Assembly (NCBI RefSeq): GCF_027912835.1
Contig: NZ_CP115768.1
Coordinates: 2,472,501-2,536,500, forward strand
DNA from: Paracoccus sediminicola
GTDB lineage: Bacteria; Pseudomonadota; Alphaproteobacteria; Rhodobacterales; Rhodobacteraceae
Direction of reading: 5' to 3'
DNA: 64,000 bases
The notes under the pieces were generated by a model that did not search any database, was not told the DNA's origin, and saw nothing but the letters and a program-made list of their open reading frames with translations. Shown piece by piece: positions 60,917-64,000 of the stretch (positions are counted from its first letter, which is position 1; every line of letters starts with the position of its first letter). The position numbers and the translations under genes are program-made.

Positions 60917-62067
60917 TGTTGTCCCCCTTGGCTGCGACGGTGATTTTCGAATCGGTCAATGGCAAATGCGGTCAGGTCGGTCTGGGTCGCGCCCGTGGCA
61001 ATCAGCTCTGACATCGTTTCGCCAACGGCGGGGCCCAGCTGGAAGCCATGAGCGGAAAAGCCGAAAGCGTAGAAAATGCCTTCATGCCGCTTCGATGGGC
61101 CGATCACCGGGATCTCGTCGGGCATGCAGCCTTCGATACCCGACCAACTTCGGATGATCGTTGCTTCGGCCATGATCGGAAAAAGGCTGATCGCCGTCTC
61201 GGCGGTCAGATTGAGCTGAGAGAACAGGATTTCCGACCTGTTCCGCGCCGGATCAGCGATGCCGCGCCGGCCGCCGCCGATGACAACAGTGCCATTTGGC
61301 ATCTGCTTGAAGGAAAGCGGTCGGCCGGCCGCCCCGACCACGGCGTCGCAGAAATGGGGCAGCCGGGCAGTGACGATCATCAGGGGCGCTATGCCCCGAA
61401 CCGGAGCATCTTCGCCGAGCTGGGCGGCAAGTGCGCCAGACCAGGCCCCGGCGCAGACCAGCAGTTTTGACGCTCGAATGATCCCTGAGGCTGTCGTGAC
61501 CAGCCAACCCGTGCCGTCTTGTTCGATCCTCTCGGCTGCAACGTGCTCGATAAACCGAGCGCCCAGCTTTTCGGCCTTTCGCCGAAATGCGGTCGTCGCC
61601 CAGAAGGGTTGCGCGAAGCCGTCATCCAGACAGGCCAGGCCACCGACGGCGTGATCGGCAACCGCCGGAAGCAATTCGCGCAGCTGAGCGCGGTCCAGCA
61701 GGACTTCGTGCCGGAAACCCTGCATTTCCAGCGCCTCGGCACGCTCGGAGAGTTTTGCGAGCTCCGCCTCGTTTTCAGCTACCTTGATCTGCGGGGCAAT
61801 CTGAAAGCCGGTCTCGTCATCCAGCAGAGAGCCGATCTCATGCCAGATTTCCATGGAGCGGACCGAAATGGGCACCTCGGCAAAGTCGCGCCCCAGCCGT
61901 CTCACCCCGCCGGCATTCACGCCCGATGCATGTCGCGCAACACTGTCTTTTTCCAGCACCGTGACGGACATGCCGCGTTTCGCCGCGAAGAATGCAGCGG
62001 CGCAGCCGTGGATGCCGCCTCCGATGATCAGAAGGTCCGGCGACGCAGATTCCGTCGGTCCGGTCAT
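60913..62067 (-). CDS. FAD-dependent amine/imino acid oxidase subunit (DAO fold)
   Basis: This 384-residue flavoprotein has the N-terminal FAD motif LLIIGGGIHGCAAAFFAAKRG and the DAO C-terminal block GIEGCMPDEIPVIGPSKRHEG, close to sarcosine oxidase beta, opine oxidase B and HcnC. The stop and start overlap neighbours by one to four bases. It likely oxidises an N-alkyl or cyclic amino acid in the membrane-linked complex encoded here. A second protein of this fold is encoded at the other end of the operon. Confidence 0.9.
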   Translation of the reverse strand: MTGPTESASPDLLIIGGGIHGCAAAFFAAKRGMSVTVLEKDSVARHASGVNAGGVRRLGRDFAEVPISVRSMEIWHEIGSLLDDETGFQIAPQIKVAENEAELAKLSERAEALEMQGFRHEVLLDRAQLRELLPAVADHAVGGLACLDDGFAQPFWATTAFRRKAEKLGARFIEHVAAERIEQDGTGWLVTTASGIIRASKLLVCAGAWSGALAAQLGEDAPVRGIAPLMIVTARLPHFCDAVVGAAGRPLSFKQMPNGTVVIGGGRRGIADPARNRSEILFSQLNLTAETAISLFPIMAEATIIRSWSGIEGCMPDEIPVIGPSKRHEGIFYAFGFSAHGFQLGPAVGETMSELIATGATQTDLTAFAIDRFENHRRSQGGQQ

Positions 62068-63458
62068 TAACCGACAGCCTTATCAGGGGAAGCGCCGTCA
62101 TAGGCGGCCAGCTCGGATAGCTGCAAAGGCTTCAGCGGCGGGCGGATGCGATAATAATCCACGTCCTCTGGCGGCTTTCCCGTGCGCTGAGAAATGACCG
62201 ATGCGACGGCCAGGCCACAGACCCGGCCCTGGCACGGACCCATGCCGGTGCGAAGGAACGATTTCACCTGATTTGGTCCCGGCGCACCATCATCCACGGC
62301 TTTGCGGATCGCGCCCGCCGACACTTCCTCGCACCGGCAGACGATCGTTTCATCCGCAGGCGACAAGACCTCAGAACTGGGCGCATAGAGCTTTTCCAGG
62401 AAAGGTCGCACGCTTGCCTCGCGCTTCAACTGACTTTGCAGGCTGTCGATACGCTCATTCTCGACGTGACCGGCTTCGGCGGCAATCAACAGACCGACGA
62501 GACGGCCTTGCATCTCTGCCGACGCAGCGCCTTCGATGCCTGCTCCGTCACCGGCGACGAACACCCTCTGAATGCTGGTTTGGCGACGCTCATCCAAAAG
62601 CGGTCGGAAACATTTCTGGCTGTCATCCCAAAAATGGTCGCATTGCAGCAGTCGGGTAATCTGCTGGTTCGGGACTACGCCCTGATGCAGCGCAATCGTT
62701 GAGCTGGCGATGTGGTGCGACCTACCCCGGCTTTCGAAGCGCACGGCGGTCGCCTGGCTGTCGCCCTCAATGCGGATATTCGTCGCGCCCGAATGATGCG
62801 GAATACCGGCGCGCCGCACCTTGCGCATCATCGAGAGACCCTTGCGCAGATAGCCCGGTGCCGCCAAGGAACCGAAAAGTTGCGGCAATAAACCGAGCAC
62901 ATGCCGGGGTGGTGTCGTCTCGACAATGGCTTTTGGCGGCGTTTTGGCATCGACCAGCTGGGCGGCCAGCAACCACAGAAGCGGCCCGGCGCCGACCAGC
63001 ACGGCATCGTCGTAAACGACGCCGGATCCCTTCAGCAGGATCTGAAGCGCACCCACCGTCGTCACACCCGGCAATGTCCAGCCCGGAACCGGCGATGGCC
63101 GCTCGAGCGCGCCGGTCGCGACGACGACGCTCCCGGCGAGAATGCCGAAAGAGCGACCGCCTTGCGAGAATTCGACGCGCCGGTCAGAGCCGATATTCCA
63201 CACCGTGCTGCACGGCCGATAGTCGATCCCTGCCGTTTCGCGAAATGCGGAAACCAATGCTTTTCCCTTGGCGTAGTCAGGGCCCAGGATATCCAGTCTC
63301 TTTTGTCCGACGCTTTCCACGGACCGATAGATCTGGCCGCCCGGCGCCGGATTTTCGTCCAGAACGACCGCCGACAAACCCTTGCCCGCCGCCTCGATCG
63401 CGCAGGCCATACCGGCCGGTCCGGCGCCGATGATGACAATATCTGACCTTTCGCTCAT
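62067..63458 (-). CDS. NAD(P)/FAD-dependent oxidoreductase with BFD-like 2Fe-2S domain (HcnB/OoxA type)
   Basis: This 463-residue protein has a disulfide-reductase-like fold (IVIIGAGPAGMACAIEAAGKG; second nucleotide site AVLVGAGPLLWLLAAQ). The C-terminal domain carries the 2Fe-2S ligands in CRCEEV and GPCQGRVC. It matches HcnB, opine oxidase subunit A and the alpha subunit of D-hydroxyproline dehydrogenase. The start MSERSDIVIIG overlaps the ferredoxin gene stop (ATGA); a longer frame upstream lies inside that gene. Confidence 0.92.
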   Translation of the reverse strand: MSERSDIVIIGAGPAGMACAIEAAGKGLSAVVLDENPAPGGQIYRSVESVGQKRLDILGPDYAKGKALVSAFRETAGIDYRPCSTVWNIGSDRRVEFSQGGRSFGILAGSVVVATGALERPSPVPGWTLPGVTTVGALQILLKGSGVVYDDAVLVGAGPLLWLLAAQLVDAKTPPKAIVETTPPRHVLGLLPQLFGSLAAPGYLRKGLSMMRKVRRAGIPHHSGATNIRIEGDSQATAVRFESRGRSHHIASSTIALHQGVVPNQQITRLLQCDHFWDDSQKCFRPLLDERRQTSIQRVFVAGDGAGIEGAASAEMQGRLVGLLIAAEAGHVENERIDSLQSQLKREASVRPFLEKLYAPSSEVLSPADETIVCRCEEVSAGAIRKAVDDGAPGPNQVKSFLRTGMGPCQGRVCGLAVASVISQRTGKPPEDVDYYRIRPPLKPLQLSELAAYDGASPDKAVG

Positions 63459-63748
63459 AGCGCGACCTCCACGCCGCCACGCTGGCGTTTGACCGAAATG
63501 CCATCGGCCACCGGAGTCATGCAGGCCTGCCTGTTCTGGACCCCGTCGATTTCGACCAGGCAATCGAAACAGGCGCCCATCATGCAAAAGACTCCGCGCG
63601 GCTCGCCGCTGACCACGCTGTCGCGCAGATGCCGGGTGTTCGCAGCGGCCAGCGCGGAGGCTACGGTATCTCCGGGGCGCGCCGTCACTGGCTGGCCTTC
63701 AAACAGGAAGGTGATCTGCCCTTCTATATCATCGATCAGGCTAACCAT
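63455..63748 (-). CDS. Small 2Fe-2S ferredoxin-like subunit (HcnA type)
   Basis: This 97-residue protein has the plant-type cluster pattern in CMMGACFDCLVEIDG followed by QAC. It is the gamma/electron-transfer subunit that accompanies HcnB-type flavoproteins. The ATG (MVSLIDDIEG) has GGAGG seven bases upstream; a longer frame overlaps the preceding gene. It lies between the two flavoprotein genes and overlaps both. Confidence 0.92.
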   Translation of the reverse strand: MVSLIDDIEGQITFLFEGQPVTARPGDTVASALAAANTRHLRDSVVSGEPRGVFCMMGACFDCLVEIDGVQNRQACMTPVADGISVKRQRGGVEVAL

Positions 63749-64000
63749 TCGTGAACCTCCTGGCAGAAAACGCGTCGAAATCAGAGCCGAGCCCATTGCC
63801 CGCAATGGCGGCTGCCAAAGGCCCCGCATGAACGGCAGCCAATGTCACACCGGAATGGCAGTTGATCGTGAATGCGCCGGGTAGCTCTTCGGATTGCTGA
63901 TAGATCGGAAAGCCATCCTTGCTGAGCACCCTTACGGCGCCCCAGGACCGCACGACGCGCAGCTTTGCCAGCGCCGGAAAGCAGCGGATCGCATGCGCCG
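63741..64000 (-). CDS. FAD-dependent oxidoreductase (DAO fold), C-terminal part, cut by window end
   Basis: This frame runs off the window at base 64000, leaving the last 86 residues or so. The block KLRVVRSWGAVRVLSKDGFP and the end NCHSGVTLAAVHAGPLAAAI are typical of the C-terminus of sarcosine-oxidase-beta-like flavoproteins, where the second block touches FAD. It overlaps the ferredoxin gene by 8 bases and is probably first or early in this operon. It is a second DAO-fold protein, distinct from the one at 60913-62067. Confidence 0.85.
   Translation of the reverse strand, partial: AHAIRCFPALAKLRVVRSWGAVRVLSKDGFPIYQQSEELPGAFTINCHSGVTLAAVHAGPLAAAIAGNGLGSDFDAFSARRFTNG

Noticed and set aside
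1..64000. CRISPR array, tRNA or rRNA genes, prophage
   Set aside because: No regularly spaced repeats, cloverleaf-like sequences, rRNA core sequences or phage structural genes were seen by eye; a tRNA or Rfam scan was not possible here.

Overview
The window is GC-rich, densely packed, single-chromosome-style DNA from an alphaproteobacterium, most likely a Rhodobacterales member close to Paracoccus. This rests on protein style and on the large number of TRAP and ABC solute transporters; no rRNA or tRNA gene is available to confirm it. No CRISPR array, intact insertion sequence, prophage or replication origin was seen.

Region 1 (1-7.9 kb) is housekeeping: the MsrPQ periplasmic methionine sulfoxide repair pair, the ClpB disaggregase with a clear terminator, an EEP-family phosphodiesterase, a stomatin/NfeD pair with a small membrane protein, and pyrF.

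Region 2 (7.9-15.0 kb) links a self-sufficient CYP116B-type cytochrome P450 (heme, FMN reductase and 2Fe-2S domains in one chain) to a complete TRAP transporter in one apparent operon. A divergent IclR regulator shares a promoter region carrying a good palindrome. Two MarR regulators and a remnant of an IS6-type transposase follow.

Region 3 (15.5-24.7 kb) is a sugar-type ABC importer with an argininosuccinate-lyase-superfamily enzyme set between permease and ATPase genes. A ROK regulator and a long PIG-L/LmbE deacetylase diverge from it. The lyase looks more like EDDS lyase than ArgH. This is the strongest candidate for an undescribed catabolic system.

Region 4 (25-37.2 kb) holds a peptide/opine-type ABC importer. 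It is followed by a LacI regulator, a perfect 18-bp operator and a polar amino acid ABC importer. The importer operon ends in two decayed genes, a D-2-hydroxyacid dehydrogenase and a 2-keto-3-deoxygluconate kinase remnant. An aldo/keto reductase follows.

Region 5 (37.3-46.0 kb) is an operon of TAXI-TRAP transporter, two-subunit CoA-transferase, acyl-CoA dehydrogenase and MmgE/PrpD, with a divergent LysR regulator.

Region 6 (46.0-60.3 kb) is a large acyl-CoA catabolic locus around an IclR regulator. The minus-strand arm carries an acyl-CoA dehydrogenase, a thioesterase, a DUF35 protein with a thiolase-fold partner that lacks the usual nucleophilic cysteine, an ADP-forming acyl-CoA synthetase, a hydratase-2/MaoC protein, a crotonase and an unknown transporter. 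The plus-strand arm carries an MFE-2-like SDR, an acyl-CoA dehydrogenase, a CaiB-type CoA-transferase, a MaoC-like hydratase and a CitE-like lyase. The last three resemble the Ict-Ich-Ccl itaconate pathway.

Region 7 (60.6-64 kb) is a multi-subunit flavoprotein oxidase of the HcnABC/opine/hydroxyproline dehydrogenase type with a RidA protein. Its last gene runs off the window.

Most of the window is therefore a series of self-contained uptake-plus-degradation modules, each with its own regulator. Four binding-protein genes are each followed by a strong intercistronic hairpin.
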